Under the pieces are notes generated by a model. That model was given only the letters and a program-made list of their open reading frames with translations. It was not told the origin of the DNA and ran no database searches. Below are positions 37,915 to 48,192 of a stretch of 64,000 bases of DNA, piece after piece; within the stretch, counting starts at the first letter, position 1; each line of letters starts with the position of its first letter. Position numbers and translations under genes: made by a program. Source of the stretch: Campylobacter porcelli (lineage in GTDB: Bacteria; Campylobacterota; Campylobacteria; Campylobacterales; Campylobacteraceae); the NCBI RefSeq assembly GCF_002139855.1, contig NZ_CP018789.1, forward strand, positions 930,001-994,000, given 5' to 3'.

Positions 37915-38663
37915 AGCTCATCTCCGTTTAGATATTTCATGCCCTTTTTGCTATCTAGATGCATTTTAGTATCTGCATCTTTTAGCTTTGCATCATCACC
38001 TTCTACCCAGCCTTTTACATAGTTATTGCCAACTTTACCAATAACCATATCTCTTGGAAGCACGGTTATAGCGGCTTTATCTGTTATACAAGCTATTTCA
38101 CACTTACCGCATCCAGTGCAGTAATCGCTATTTACTATTGGTAGTAAAAAAGCGTGTTTGCCTGTCCTTTCATTGCGTTTATAATCTATCAATAAAGCCT
38201 TATCTATTAACGGACACGCACGATAACACGCATCACACTGAATTCCAAAATACGCCACACAGTTTTTCTCATCGACAACTGCCACGCCCATTTTAGCCAT
38301 ATTAATATCTAAAGCTCCATCTTTTGTAACTAGCTTTGGATCTAGTGCCTCAGTTGGGCACTCAACCACACAAGGAATATCCTCGCACATAAAGCAAGGT
38401 ATATCTCTTGGGGTAAAAAATGGAGTTCCAATTCCAACTCCGCTATCTTTAAATTCAGCTAATTTCAGTGTATCAAAAGGACACGCCTCAACGCACAGCC
38501 CGCATCTAATGCAACGAGTTAAAAACTCATCTTCATCTAAAGCTGCAGGCGGACGCAGTTTAAGCACAGGCTTAGCATTTGCATACTCTTTATACACAAA
38601 AGAGCTTGCAGCCAAAAGTCCAACTAAACTAAAACCCGTCTTTATAGCATCTCGCCTTTGCAT
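37911..38663 (-). CDS. napG: NapG, periplasmic ferredoxin subunit
   Basis: 250 residues. Tat signal QRRDAIKTGFSLVGLLAASS; four [4Fe-4S] cluster motifs: CIRCGLCVEACP, CFMCEDIPCVVECP, CDACYRACP and CTGCGKCEIAC. It relays electrons from NapH towards NapB. It begins 2 nt after napA and overlaps napH by 4 nt. Confidence 0.95.
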   Translation of the reverse strand: MQRRDAIKTGFSLVGLLAASSFVYKEYANAKPVLKLRPPAALDEDEFLTRCIRCGLCVEACPFDTLKLAEFKDSGVGIGTPFFTPRDIPCFMCEDIPCVVECPTEALDPKLVTKDGALDINMAKMGVAVVDEKNCVAYFGIQCDACYRACPLIDKALLIDYKRNERTGKHAFLLPIVNSDYCTGCGKCEIACITDKAAITVLPRDMVIGKVGNNYVKGWVEGDDAKLKDADTKMHLDSKKGMKYLNGDEL

Positions 38664-38665
38664 TT

Positions 38666-41443
38666 TTACGCCTTATAAACTTTTACAGCACATTTTTTAA
38701 AGTCTGTCTGTTTAGACAATGGACAAGTAGCATCTAGACAAACTTTATTAATATACACATTCTCATCAAACCATGGCACATATACTAGACCTACTGGTGG
38801 TTTATTCCTACCACGGAAATCCACTCTAGCTTTTACTTTACCACGGCGACTCTCTACCCATACAACATCGTTTTGAGCTACGCCAATTTTTTTACCATCT
38901 TCTTCATTCATATAGCAAAGTGCCTCTGGAACAGCACGGTATAACTCAGGAACACGCATAGTCATAGTGCCACTATGCCAGTGCTCTAGCACCCTACCAG
39001 TACATAGCCATAGTGGATACTCTTTGCTTGGAGTTTCTGGGGCATCCATAAATGGTCTAAAGAATATTTTAGCTCTATTTTTGATAGATGTTTTTTCTTG
39101 ATTAGTAACTTTAACTAAATTCCCGCTTGGCAAAGCCGCACCTGCGTTGCCATAGAATGCAAAGTCGCTATTTGGAGCTGCTTTTTTAGCATATACATCA
39201 TATTTGGTATTAAATCTCCATTGTGTCTCTTTACCATCTACAACTGGCCATCTTAATCCTCTTACCTTATGATATGTATCAAAATCTGCTAGGTCGTGAC
39301 CATGACCTACACCAAATTTACGATACTCTTCCCAAAGATATTTTTGAACAAAGAAGCCATAGCCTTTAAATACTTCACCATCGCTACCAACTACATTTCT
39401 ACTATCACCAAATACTTCAGTATTATCAAAACCATCTATAATAGCATCATTAGCACTAAATGATTTAGCCTCAGCATTAGCAAATAATACATCATATAAA
39501 GTTGATTCTGGAGTATAGCCAAATTTAGCAGCCTCATCTAAAACGCTTGGTAGAGTTAGCTTATCATCTACTTTTTTCTCACCCCAAACCTCTTTTAGTT
39601 TAAAGCGTTTGCTAAATTCCATCATCTGCCATGTATCGCTCATAGCCTCGCCTACTGGAAGGACTTGTTGTCTCCAGTGTTGAGTTCTACGCTCAGCATT
39701 ACCATAAGCTCCCCATTTTTCATAAATCATAGCTGTTGGCAAGATAAGATCAGCTACTTTAGCACTAATGCCAGGGTATGGGTCGCTTACTACTATGAAG
39801 TTATCCATATCACGCGCTGCTTTAATCCAGTGATTAGCATTTGCTGTATTATGCCATGGGTTATTTACTTGTACCCATATAAATTTAATCTTGCCATCTT
39901 CAAGATCACGCATAATTTTCATATATGGAGCGCCTGGTTTTGGATTTAGAGTTTTAGCTGGAAGTTTCCAAATTTTCTCTGTAATCTCTCTATGTTTAGG
40001 GTTTGCAACCACCATATCTGCTGGTAAGCGATGTGAGAATGTTCCAACCTCTCTAGCTGTACCACAAGCACTTGGCTGACCTGTTAGCGAGAATGCTCCA
40101 CTACCTGGTTTAGCCTGTTTGCCTAGTAAGAAATGCACCATATAGCTTTGCTCATTTACCCATGTACCACGAGTATGTTGATTCATACCCATCGTCCAAA
40201 AGCTCACTACTTTGCGTTTTTTATCTATATAGTAGTTTGCTAGAGTTTGAAGTTTTGTTTTAAATTCTTCTAAATCTTCATTATCATCGCCCTTAGCTAA
40301 TTTTGCGACAAAATCAAGCGTATAAGGAGCTAAGGCTTTTTTAAACTCATCAAATGAAATTTGCCAGTGAGCATCTGGAGCGGCTGTGTGTTTATGCTCC
40401 ATTGTATCTCCAGCTTTCATTCCTAGATATGCTAGTGTTACGCCTTCAGCTTCGGTTAATACTTTTGATTTCTCTTTTGCAGCAGTATCTAGCTCACTTG
40501 GTAGATATTTAGGATGATTAATATTTGCTCTCATACCATAACCGATATCAGCTGGACCAGTTGTAAATACGCAGTGCTCTTTTACAAATTTTTCATCAAT
40601 TGCTTCTGGATGATTATATACAATCTCTCTAGCAATATAGTTCCATATAGCTAAGTCTGTTTGAGGTCTAAAGACAATCTCCATATCAGCAATATTTGAT
40701 GTTCTATTTGAAAATGTAGATAGATTAATAATTTTTACATTATTTGGATTTTGAAGTTTTCTATCACTTACTCTAGCCCATAAAACTGGGTGCATCTCTG
40801 CCATATTAGCACCCCAGCAAACCACTGTATCAGTTAGCTCTATATCATCATAGCATCCAGCTGGCTCATCTATACCAAAAGTTTGCATAAAGCCCACAAC
40901 CGCACTAGCCATACAATGTCTAGCATTTGGGTCAATATTGTTTGAGCGGAAACCACCTTTGATTAGCTTAACAGCCGAATAACCCTCTTGAACAGTATAT
41001 TGACCTGAGCCAAATACACCAATACCAGTTGGTCCAAGCTCGTTATAAGCTTTTTTAAATTGTTTTTCCATCTCATCAAATGCACGCTTCCAGCTAACTT
41101 CGACAAATTTACCCTTTTTGTCAAATTCGCCATTAGAATTAACCCTTAAAAGTGGCTTAGTAATCCTATCTTCGCCATACATAATCTTAGCATTAAAATA
41201 GCCTTTAATGCAGTTTAGACCACGATTTACTGGAGCTAGCGGATCACCTTTTACAGCAACTATCTTGCCATCTTTAGTAGCAACAACAATACCACAACCA
41301 GTACCGCAAAATCTACACACTGATTTATCCCAACGCCAATTTTGATCTTTATTAGCAGCACCTAATGAGCTAGGCGCACTAAGACCAGCAGCCGAACAAG
41401 CAGCCGCAATGGCTGAGCTCTTAATAAAATCTCGTCTATCCAT
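38666..41443 (-). CDS. napA: NapA, periplasmic nitrate reductase catalytic subunit
   Basis: Reduces nitrate to nitrite in the periplasm. 925 residues with Tat signal DRRDFIKSS, the [4Fe-4S] cysteines C43-x2-C46-x3-C50-x27-C78, and the molybdenum ligand C177 in [10 protein letters not shown]. The bis-MGD domains run to the C-terminal [18 protein letters not shown]. The length agrees with other Campylobacterota NapA. First gene of napAGHBFLD, with AGAAAGG before the ATG. Confidence 0.98.
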   Translation of the reverse strand: MDRRDFIKSSAIAAACSAAGLSAPSSLGAANKDQNWRWDKSVCRFCGTGCGIVVATKDGKIVAVKGDPLAPVNRGLNCIKGYFNAKIMYGEDRITKPLLRVNSNGEFDKKGKFVEVSWKRAFDEMEKQFKKAYNELGPTGIGVFGSGQYTVQEGYSAVKLIKGGFRSNNIDPNARHCMASAVVGFMQTFGIDEPAGCYDDIELTDTVVCWGANMAEMHPVLWARVSDRKLQNPNNVKIINLSTFSNRTSNIADMEIVFRPQTDLAIWNYIAREIVYNHPEAIDEKFVKEHCVFTTGPADIGYGMRANINHPKYLPSELDTAAKEKSKVLTEAEGVTLAYLGMKAGDTMEHKHTAAPDAHWQISFDEFKKALAPYTLDFVAKLAKGDDNEDLEEFKTKLQTLANYYIDKKRKVVSFWTMGMNQHTRGTWVNEQSYMVHFLLGKQAKPGSGAFSLTGQPSACGTAREVGTFSHRLPADMVVANPKHREITEKIWKLPAKTLNPKPGAPYMKIMRDLEDGKIKFIWVQVNNPWHNTANANHWIKAARDMDNFIVVSDPYPGISAKVADLILPTAMIYEKWGAYGNAERRTQHWRQQVLPVGEAMSDTWQMMEFSKRFKLKEVWGEKKVDDKLTLPSVLDEAAKFGYTPESTLYDVLFANAEAKSFSANDAIIDGFDNTEVFGDSRNVVGSDGEVFKGYGFFVQKYLWEEYRKFGVGHGHDLADFDTYHKVRGLRWPVVDGKETQWRFNTKYDVYAKKAAPNSDFAFYGNAGAALPSGNLVKVTNQEKTSIKNRAKIFFRPFMDAPETPSKEYPLWLCTGRVLEHWHSGTMTMRVPELYRAVPEALCYMNEEDGKKIGVAQNDVVWVESRRGKVKARVDFRGRNKPPVGLVYVPWFDENVYINKVCLDATCPLSKQTDFKKCAVKVYKA

Positions 41444-41860
41444 ATCTAACCTTTCTGAAATAATGTAGAATTGGCGTTATTATATACATTTATTCATATT
41501 TTGCGACTTAAATTTATTTTATTTATATTATTATTTATATTATAGATTTTAGGGAAATTTAGAGTTTAATACTCTTAATATCTTTTTAATAGAATTTAAA
41601 ATAATATGATAAAATCACTATTTAATCTATATAAATTTAAATTTAATAATTTTTATCCTAAAATATATTTGATATTTATTATCATATATATTGATTAAAA
41701 TTAAAAAATTATATTTATTAAAATAAATAGTTTTTATATAGATATAAACAAAAATTGATTAATTTATAATATTTATAAAATGATTTTTTAAATTTAGTTT
41801 AATATTTCTTATTTATATAAGAATTATCCCAAATTCATTTCAAATTTAGGATAAATAGAG
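41444..41860. other. 417-bp non-coding gap between ychF and napA
   Basis: Almost entirely A and T from 41490 to 41830, with many A- and T-tracts. No plausible gene, tRNA or strong hairpin is visible. It should hold the end of the ychF transcript and the nap control region. I searched by eye for TTGAT-N4-ATCAA (FNR-type) sites and found only poor matches. Confidence 0.7.
41479..41484 (-). promoter_or_regulatory. Possible -10 element for the nap operon
   Basis: TATAAT on the minus strand, about 36 nt above the napA ATG, giving a leader near 30 nt. The extended G is one base out of register, so this is weaker than the other predicted promoters. Confidence 0.4.
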
Positions 41861-42964
41861 TTATACATTAAATCTAAAGTGGATTACATCGCCATCATTT
41901 ACGATATAATCCTTACCTTCTAATCTCATCTTACCAGCTTCTTTAGCCTTAGCTTCACCACCACAAGCGATATAATCATCATAGCTAATTATCTCAGCTC
42001 TGATAAATCCACGCTCAAAATCATTATGAATTACACTAGCTGCCTTTGGAGCTTTCCACCCTTTAGAGATTGTCCAAGCCCTTACTTCTACAACTCCAGC
42101 TGTAAAATAACTAATAAGCCCAAGCTTCGCAAATGCCGTTCGTATAATACTCTCTAGCCCACTCTCATTTACTCCTAAGCTCTCTAGCATCTCTTTGGCT
42201 TCATCATCATCAAGCCCTATTAGCTCCTCTTCTATCTTCGCACAAAGCTTGATAACTTCAGCTCCACGCTCTTTGGCATACTCTTTTACACTTTTTACAT
42301 ACTCATTATCGATTGAGATCTCATCTTCATTCACATTAGCACCATATATTACCTCTTTGGCTGAAAGAAGTCTAAGCTCTTTATTTAAAGCGGTAAAAAC
42401 ATCGCTATGAAACTCACTAAAAGTAGCCGCACTCTTACCGCTATCAAGATGAGTAGCTAAAGCTTTAGCGCACTCTAGACTCTCTTTAGCCCCTTTTACA
42501 TTTGCCTTAGCTTCTTTAGTTAATCTATCTATCTTTTTAGCAAGTTGCTCTATATCAGCTAAAATAAGCTCTGTTTCTATAATCTCAATATCTCTAATTG
42601 GATCTACGCTATTTTCTACATGGGTAACATTAGAATCATCAAAGCACCTTACAATGTGTAAAATCACCTCAGTCTCTCTAATATTTGAAAGAAATTTATT
42701 CCCAAGACCTTCACCCTTACTAGCACCCTTTACAAGACCTGCTATATCGACAAATTCAATCACAGAGTGCTGAATTTTATTTGGTTTGACAATCTTAGCT
42801 AACTCATCAAGTCTAGGATCTGGGACTGGGACTATAGCTTTATTTGGCTCAATCGTGCAAAATGGATAGTTAGCGGCCTCAGCATTACTAGCCTTTGTAA
42901 GTGCGTTAAATGTAGTAGATTTACCTACATTTGGCAAACCTACAATACCTACTGATAAGCCCAT
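41861..42964 (-). CDS. ychF: YchF/OLA1-family redox-regulated ATPase
   Basis: 367 residues: P-loop GLPNVGKSTTFNAL (8-21), switch region FVDIAGLVKGASKGEGLGNKFLSNI, and NVNE in place of the NKxD guanine motif, as known for this family that prefers ATP. A C-terminal TGS domain ends in DYIVNDGDVIHFRFNV. It binds ribosomes and is linked to stress responses. It shares one base with the pepA stop. Confidence 0.96.
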   Translation of the reverse strand: MGLSVGIVGLPNVGKSTTFNALTKASNAEAANYPFCTIEPNKAIVPVPDPRLDELAKIVKPNKIQHSVIEFVDIAGLVKGASKGEGLGNKFLSNIRETEVILHIVRCFDDSNVTHVENSVDPIRDIEIIETELILADIEQLAKKIDRLTKEAKANVKGAKESLECAKALATHLDSGKSAATFSEFHSDVFTALNKELRLLSAKEVIYGANVNEDEISIDNEYVKSVKEYAKERGAEVIKLCAKIEEELIGLDDDEAKEMLESLGVNESGLESIIRTAFAKLGLISYFTAGVVEVRAWTISKGWKAPKAASVIHNDFERGFIRAEIISYDDYIACGGEAKAKEAGKMRLEGKDYIVNDGDVIHFRFNV

Positions 42965-44436
42965 TATTTCTCACCTTTTTGATAATTTCTAGCTAGTTTT
43001 TGTAAGTAGTATAAACACGCTCTAACTCCAGCGCCACTTGCCCCAGATGGATTGTAACCCCAAGCCTTATTCACATAAGCAGGTCCGGCAATATCAAGAT
43101 GAAGCCACCTATGTTTATACTCATCTTTTATAAATTTATCTAAAAATATACCAGCCGTAATAGCCCCACCATATCTACTTGAAGAGGTGTTTGAAATATC
43201 AGCTATATCGCTTTTAATCAGCTCTTTTAGCTCTTCATTAAATTCCAAAATAGTCAAATACTCGCCACTTCTACTAGCATAATTTTTAAACTCACTTTGT
43301 AATTCATAGCTATTGCCCATAACTCCACTTGTATATTCTCCAAGACCTACAACACAAGCACCAGTAAGTGTCGCCATATCGATAAGAAGCTCTGGGTCAA
43401 GCTCACTTTGCGCCCAATCCAAGCAATCAGCTAAAACTAATCTACCCTCCGCATCTGTATTTTTAACCTCAACACTTACCCCACTTCTAGTAATTAGCAC
43501 ATCATCAGGCTTATAGGCATTTCCACCAATCATATTCTCAGTAGCCCCCAAAACTGCGTGAATTTCAAATGGCAACTCCATCTTAGCCGCACCCATTATA
43601 ATACCCATCGCAGCCGCTGCGCCACTTTTATCGCTCTTCATAGTTAGCATATAATCAGCTGGTTTTAAGCTTAATCCACCACTATCATATGTAAGGCCTT
43701 TACCGACAAATACAACTCTTTTAATACTTTGTTGCTTTGGCGTATATTTTAGATGGATTAGGCGTGGCGGGTGGATAGAGGCTCTATTAACAGCTAAAAA
43801 GGCGTTCATATTTTGGCTTTTTAAGTAGTTTTCATCATGTATAACGCACTCTATATTAGCGTAGCTTAGGCTTAGATTTTTAGCATCTTCAGCCATCTTT
43901 TGCGGTGTATAAATCTCTGGAATTTCATTTACAATATCTCTTGAGTAATTGACAGCTTCAGCTATGATATGAGCATGATCAATGCCAATTTGTGCTTCAT
44001 CTATAGCGATTTTTTTGCTATTGTAATCCTCAGTTGAGATTAGAATTTTCTCTATTTTGCTATCTTTTTTTTCGCTTTTATAACGATCAAATTTATAATT
44101 AGCTAGTAAAAACCCTTCAGCAATAGCCTCAAAGCTCATCTTAACGCACTCACCAACATAACTAGCAATTTTTACACTTTTGATATTTAACTCTTTAATA
44201 GCGTTAAATGCCTTAGCACTTGCTAGCCTAAGAGAGTTTAAATCAAGATTTTTAACACCTACATAAATTCGTCTTTTATTAGGCAAATTTAAAACGCCAT
44301 CACCCTTATAAGAGTAAAAATCAAACTCACCCAAATCACCTACAAATCTATGGCTTAAATTCTTATCAACAATAAAAATCACCTCATAATCAGCCTGAAT
44401 ATCGACTAATTTTTTATCTACTAATTCAACAAACAT
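42964..44436 (-). CDS. pepA: Leucyl aminopeptidase (M17)
   Basis: 490 residues. The dinuclear metal site is recognised by VGKGLTYDSGGLSLKP with K/D ligands, MKSDKSGAAA, and the family signature NTDAEGRLVLAD. The N-terminal domain (1-155) is the hexamer-building part. It removes N-terminal residues from peptides, and some homologues bind DNA. The start overlaps the dedA 3' end by 11 nt. Confidence 0.96.
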   Translation of the reverse strand: MFVELVDKKLVDIQADYEVIFIVDKNLSHRFVGDLGEFDFYSYKGDGVLNLPNKRRIYVGVKNLDLNSLRLASAKAFNAIKELNIKSVKIASYVGECVKMSFEAIAEGFLLANYKFDRYKSEKKDSKIEKILISTEDYNSKKIAIDEAQIGIDHAHIIAEAVNYSRDIVNEIPEIYTPQKMAEDAKNLSLSYANIECVIHDENYLKSQNMNAFLAVNRASIHPPRLIHLKYTPKQQSIKRVVFVGKGLTYDSGGLSLKPADYMLTMKSDKSGAAAAMGIIMGAAKMELPFEIHAVLGATENMIGGNAYKPDDVLITRSGVSVEVKNTDAEGRLVLADCLDWAQSELDPELLIDMATLTGACVVGLGEYTSGVMGNSYELQSEFKNYASRSGEYLTILEFNEELKELIKSDIADISNTSSSRYGGAITAGIFLDKFIKDEYKHRWLHLDIAGPAYVNKAWGYNPSGASGAGVRACLYYLQKLARNYQKGEK

Positions 44437-45031
44437 TTAGTCTATTTTTCCTTTCATTTAATATTCTTTTTTCCATATATTTTAAACCAAAAAACAAAAT
44501 GGCCAAAAACCCACCTATAATCGGCACGGCAAAATACCAATGAGACTCCGCCCACTCTATACCAGCCCATATAAGCTGACCAAAATGCCACGCCAAAAGT
44601 ATGGTAATGGCCGCCCAAACCCAAGCACTAATTAAATTTATAAAAGCAAATTTTTTAGCACTATATCTAGTAATTCCTATACTCATTGGTATAATAGTGC
44701 GAAATCCATACATATATCTTTGAATAAAGATTATCGGCCAGCCAAATTTCTGAAGTAGTAGATGAGCCACTGCAAATTTACGCCTTTGTTTGACTAATTT
44801 TCTTTGGATATATTTTTTATTATAACGACCAATATAGAAGTAGATTTGATCCCCTACAAAGCCTCCTAGCCCAGCTACAAATATGATAAGAGCTAAATTC
44901 ACATGCCCCTCATGAGCAAATATACCACCCAAAATAAGAGCCAACTCCCCTTCAGCAATACACCATAAAAATATTATAAGATATGCAAAATTTTTATACT
45001 CATATAGTAGATTTTTTAAAAACTCTTCCAT
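44426..45031 (-). CDS. DedA-family membrane protein
   Basis: 201 residues with about five hydrophobic segments. Family motifs are EGELALILGG, the G-x-x-x-G-D region LGGFVGDQIYFYIGR, and the F-x-R-Y-x-x-G-x-R box FIQRYMYGFRTIIPMSIG. DedA proteins flip polyprenyl phosphate or phospholipids and support membrane energetics. It starts 3 nt after apt. Confidence 0.92.
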   Translation of the reverse strand: MEEFLKNLLYEYKNFAYLIIFLWCIAEGELALILGGIFAHEGHVNLALIIFVAGLGGFVGDQIYFYIGRYNKKYIQRKLVKQRRKFAVAHLLLQKFGWPIIFIQRYMYGFRTIIPMSIGITRYSAKKFAFINLISAWVWAAITILLAWHFGQLIWAGIEWAESHWYFAVPIIGGFLAILFFGLKYMEKRILNERKNRLNVC

Positions 45032-45034
45032 ACT

Positions 45035-45574
45035 CTAATCCTCTAATGCTACATAAATTGGCGCATAACCCTTAAGCTCTTTTAATCCACCAATCCCAAT
45101 ATCAATCACAAAAGCCATCTCAACTAAATTTGCCCCAAGCTTTAATATCAGCTCACAAGCTGCCTTAGCCGTGCCGCCGGTGGCGATTACATCATCTACT
45201 AATAACACATTTGCCCCTGGCTTAAAAGCATCAATATGCATCTCAAGCTTACTAGATCCATACTCTAGCAAATACTCTTGCGAAATAGTGGTATATGGGA
45301 GCTTACCTGATTTTCTAGCAGGGACAAATCCAACCCCAAGTCTATCAGCCAAAGCAGCACCAAAGATAAATCCACGGCTATCAATCCCTACAACATAATC
45401 CAAATTTCTATCTTTATATCTTTGATAGAGATGCTCCATCAAAAGATTAAACGCCTTTGCGTTCCCTAAAAGCGTAGTAATATCGCTAAATAACACTCCA
45501 GGCTTTGGAAAATCAGCGATCTTTCTAATGGTTGATTTTAAATACTCTTTTTGCTCTTGCGATAAACTATCCAT
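45035..45574 (-). CDS. apt: Adenine phosphoribosyltransferase
   Basis: 179 residues from the ATG at 45574 (AAGGA just upstream); an ATG at 45625 in the same frame would run into the upstream gene. PRPP motif [27 protein letters not shown] and [12 protein letters not shown] are diagnostic. It salvages adenine to AMP. Confidence 0.96.
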   Translation of the reverse strand: MDSLSQEQKEYLKSTIRKIADFPKPGVLFSDITTLLGNAKAFNLLMEHLYQRYKDRNLDYVVGIDSRGFIFGAALADRLGVGFVPARKSGKLPYTTISQEYLLEYGSSKLEMHIDAFKPGANVLLVDDVIATGGTAKAACELILKLGANLVEMAFVIDIGIGGLKELKGYAPIYVALED

Positions 45575-45596
45575 ACTTTTCCTTATTAAATTTAAT

Positions 45597-45929
45597 CTAT
45601 AGTAGCGCTTCAATCTTGCCTTCAAGCTCTTTTATTCTAGCCCTTAATTTATCATTTTCAATTCTATATTGTGAATTTCTAGTCCTAAGACCAGTAACAT
45701 CGCCTTTAATTTTATTTAATTCATCGGTTAATATATCTATATTTCCAAGACTTCTTTGGAGTTGAACTTGGAGTTTGCGAATGATTATCTCAGTATCATC
45801 TAAATTATTTTTGACAAAATCACGCATAGAACGCTCTTTTTTAAGCAAAGTTTTATAGTAAAATACCATAACAATCAAATATACACTACAACAGATAAAA
45901 AATGTATAAAAAATCCAATCTAAAAACAT
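45597..45929 (-). CDS. Hypothetical membrane-anchored coiled-coil protein
   Basis: 110 residues from the ATG at 45929, which has GGAG 7 nt upstream (GTG 45935 is less likely). One helix at about 3-24 anchors the protein, then a continuous coiled coil (about 33-108) with leucine and isoleucine heptads. The layout is like small division or envelope scaffold proteins, but no homologue is certain. It overlaps rpiB by 10 nt and precedes apt by 22 nt. Confidence 0.7.
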   Translation of the reverse strand: MFLDWIFYTFFICCSVYLIVMVFYYKTLLKKERSMRDFVKNNLDDTEIIIRKLQVQLQRSLGNIDILTDELNKIKGDVTGLRTRNSQYRIENDKLRARIKELEGKIEALL

Positions 45930-46369
45930 TGACACGCTCCTAGCTTTTCAACTCGTCTTTGATGCCTACCACCAATAAATTCAGTAGCAAAAAACACCTC
46001 CACCATATCTTTAATAACATCACTACCAACCACCCTAGCACCAAAGCATAATACATTTGCATCATTATGCTCTCTTGATAGTCTTGCTACTGTGGCATTA
46101 TGGCTTAATGCGCATCGTATATGAGAAAAGCGATTTGCAGCTATAGAGATACCAATTCCACTACCGCATATTAGTACGCCAAATTCATCGCTACTTTTAA
46201 TGCTACTAGCTACCAAGGTAGCAAAATCTGGATAATCAACACTACTACTAGCACTATTGGTGCCTAGATCAACTACAGATAATCCCATACTTTCTAATAT
46301 ATTTTTTGTCTGCATTTTTGCTTCATATCCAGCGTGATCACTAGCTATATAAACCTTAGAAATATTCAT
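45920..46369 (-). CDS. rpiB: Ribose-5-phosphate isomerase B
   Basis: 149 residues. SDHAGYEAK near the N-terminus, the active Cys loop LICGSGIGISIAANR and HNDANVLCFGAR are the RpiB/LacAB hallmarks. Interconverts ribose-5-phosphate and ribulose-5-phosphate in the pentose pathway, supplying PRPP used by the Apt enzyme encoded downstream. It has its own predicted promoter. Confidence 0.96.
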   Translation of the reverse strand: MNISKVYIASDHAGYEAKMQTKNILESMGLSVVDLGTNSASSSVDYPDFATLVASSIKSSDEFGVLICGSGIGISIAANRFSHIRCALSHNATVARLSREHNDANVLCFGARVVGSDVIKDMVEVFFATEFIGGRHQRRVEKLGACQCF

Positions 46370-46397
46370 CTAAACCTACTTTAATTAAAATTCTTTG

Positions 46398-46405
46398 ATT
46401 ATATC
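46398..46405 (-). promoter_or_regulatory. Predicted -10 element for rpiB
   Basis: gaTAtaAT on the minus strand matches gnTAnaAT and lies 29 nt above the ATG. It is part of a perfect 8-bp inverted repeat, TATATCAT (46400-46407), 5-nt centre, ATGATATA (46413-46420), just after the lepB stop. Confidence 0.5.
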
Positions 46406-46427
46406 ATATTAAATGATATAAATTTAA

Positions 46428-47261
46428 CTATTTTGCCATATCCTCTAAACTACTTGCTAAGCGTCCTATGCGATCCCATCGGATTTTGTAGTTTTCATCA
46501 TAGCTTAAATATACAAACCACGGCGTCCCAACTATATATTTATAAGGCACTGATCCCCAAAACCTACTATCACTGCTATTTTCTCTATTATCGCCTACCA
46601 TAAAATACTCATTTTGTGGCACTCTAAAGTAGTATGCATTAAAATCTAACCCACCAATTCTAGGTAGCTCTGGCACCATAATCTCGCTCATAGCAAAATC
46701 CACCATACCAGCAATTGTGAATGTATCAGCTCTTAACCCACCATAATTATCTTTATCAGTGTTATTATCATAGTGAATTCCAGCCATCTTATATGGCTCT
46801 TTTATAAATTTCTTTCCGCTTAAAATCACGATATTAGCATCTTTAAATTCCCTTGCTATCTCATCATCTCCACCGCTTGGGCGCAGATACATAGCCCCAG
46901 GAGCGAATATCACCTCATCAAGCCCAGTGGCAAAATTACGCTTTACATAGTGAATTTTAGGATCTTTTGGATAGCGAAAAACCACTATATCTCCACGCTT
47001 TGGCCCATCACTAGCTATCAAATGACCATCGCCATCGCTATCAGGAAGCACTGGAATTTCTATAAATGGAATATGTGGTGTGGGAATTCCATATGAGTAT
47101 TTTTTAACAAAGAGATAATCTCCAACTAAAAGAGTATTTTTCATAGAGCCACTAGGTATTACAAAGGCTTGAGCTATAAAAAATATGATAAACAAAACTA
47201 TAATTATAGTCCCCGTCCAACTACTACAAAAATCATAGAATTTAGAAAAAATTATTCTCAA
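46428..47261 (-). CDS. lepB: Signal peptidase I
   Basis: 277 residues. One N-terminal anchor (17-34), catalytic S39 in IPSGSMKNTL and general-base K107 in HYVKRNF, plus RGDIVVFRYP and the C-terminal box VGDNRENSSDSR. It cleaves Sec and Tat signals, including those of HtrA, NapA and the multicopper oxidase in this window. It starts 3 nt after folD. Confidence 0.96.
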   Translation of the reverse strand: MRIIFSKFYDFCSSWTGTIIIVLFIIFFIAQAFVIPSGSMKNTLLVGDYLFVKKYSYGIPTPHIPFIEIPVLPDSDGDGHLIASDGPKRGDIVVFRYPKDPKIHYVKRNFATGLDEVIFAPGAMYLRPSGGDDEIAREFKDANIVILSGKKFIKEPYKMAGIHYDNNTDKDNYGGLRADTFTIAGMVDFAMSEIMVPELPRIGGLDFNAYYFRVPQNEYFMVGDNRENSSDSRFWGSVPYKYIVGTPWFVYLSYDENYKIRWDRIGRLASSLEDMAK

Positions 47262-47264
47262 AGC

Positions 47265-48116
47265 TTAACCTTTTAATTTTCTATTTTTAGCAGATTTTAG
47301 CGTATTGCTAAGCAGCATTGCAATTGTCATAGGCCCCACTCCACCTGGCACAGGAGTTATCATAGAGCATTTTGGGGCTACGCTCTCATAATCACAATCA
47401 CCAACTAACTTTCCACTATCTAAGCGATTTATCCCTACATCAATGACTATAGCTCCATCTCTTATCATATCAGCCTTTAAGAAATTTGGCTTACCCACAG
47501 CCACCACTACTATATCAGCATTTTGGCAAACTTTTGCTAAATCTTTTGTTTTAGAGTGAGCTATAGTAACAGTAGCCCCAGCATTTAGCAGTAGTGCCGC
47601 CATTGGTTTGCCTACTATATTGCTCCTTCCTATAACCACAGCATTTTTACCGCTTACTTCGATATTATAGGCTTTTAAAAGCTCCATTATCCCAAGTGGG
47701 GTACAAGGCACAAATCCATCAAGACCGCTATTTAGCTTGCCTACATTTATAGCATGAAATCCATCTACATCTTTATTTGGATCAATCGCTTCAAGAATTG
47801 AATTTGTATCTATATGCTTTGGAAGTGGTAATTGGACTAAAATTCCATCTATGCTATCATCAGCATTTAATAGCTCTATTAAAGCCAAAAGCTCACTTTG
47901 AGTAGTTGATGCAGGTAATTTATGAGCCACTGAGCCCATATCACAAGCGATTGTTGCTTTCTCTTTACTAGCTACATATGTCTGACTAGCCTTATCATCG
48001 CCTACTAGTACAACTGCTAAGGTTGGCGTAATTCCTTTGCTTTTTAGGGCTAAGGCTTCATCTTTTACCCTTTGCTTTACTCTATTGCTTATCTCTTTGC
48101 CATCAATTATCTGCAT
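47265..48116 (-). CDS. folD: Methylenetetrahydrofolate dehydrogenase/cyclohydrolase
   Basis: 283 residues. Active-site region VGDDKASQTYVASKEKA (Y and K catalytic), DGILVQLPLPKHID, cofactor loop VIGRSNIVGKPMA and C-terminal PVPGGVGPMTIAML. Interconverts one-carbon folates for purines and formyl-Met. First gene of the folD-lepB transcript, divergent from the cytochrome gene. Confidence 0.97.
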   Translation of the reverse strand: MQIIDGKEISNRVKQRVKDEALALKSKGITPTLAVVLVGDDKASQTYVASKEKATIACDMGSVAHKLPASTTQSELLALIELLNADDSIDGILVQLPLPKHIDTNSILEAIDPNKDVDGFHAINVGKLNSGLDGFVPCTPLGIMELLKAYNIEVSGKNAVVIGRSNIVGKPMAALLLNAGATVTIAHSKTKDLAKVCQNADIVVVAVGKPNFLKADMIRDGAIVIDVGINRLDSGKLVGDCDYESVAPKCSMITPVPGGVGPMTIAMLLSNTLKSAKNRKLKG

Positions 48117-48150
48117 TTTTAGTCCTTTTATGTATTTTTTAATTACAAAA

Positions 48151-48158
48151 ATTGTATC
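48151..48158 (-). promoter_or_regulatory. Predicted -10 element for folD
   Basis: gaTAcaAT on the minus strand, 35 nt above the folD ATG, matches gnTAnaAT. It is in the 76-bp divergent gap. Confidence 0.5.
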
Positions 48159-48192
48159 ATACCTAAATTCAAATTAAATTCAAGTGAGATAT

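Noticed and set aside
39665-40079. Plus-strand frames inside napA
   Set aside because: Antisense shadows of a well-conserved enzyme; no family features.
41640-41830. FNR-like or hairpin sites in the napA upstream gap
   Set aside because: Candidates such as TTGATTAATTTATAA match only one half-site, and in near-pure A/T sequence such partial symmetry is expected by chance.
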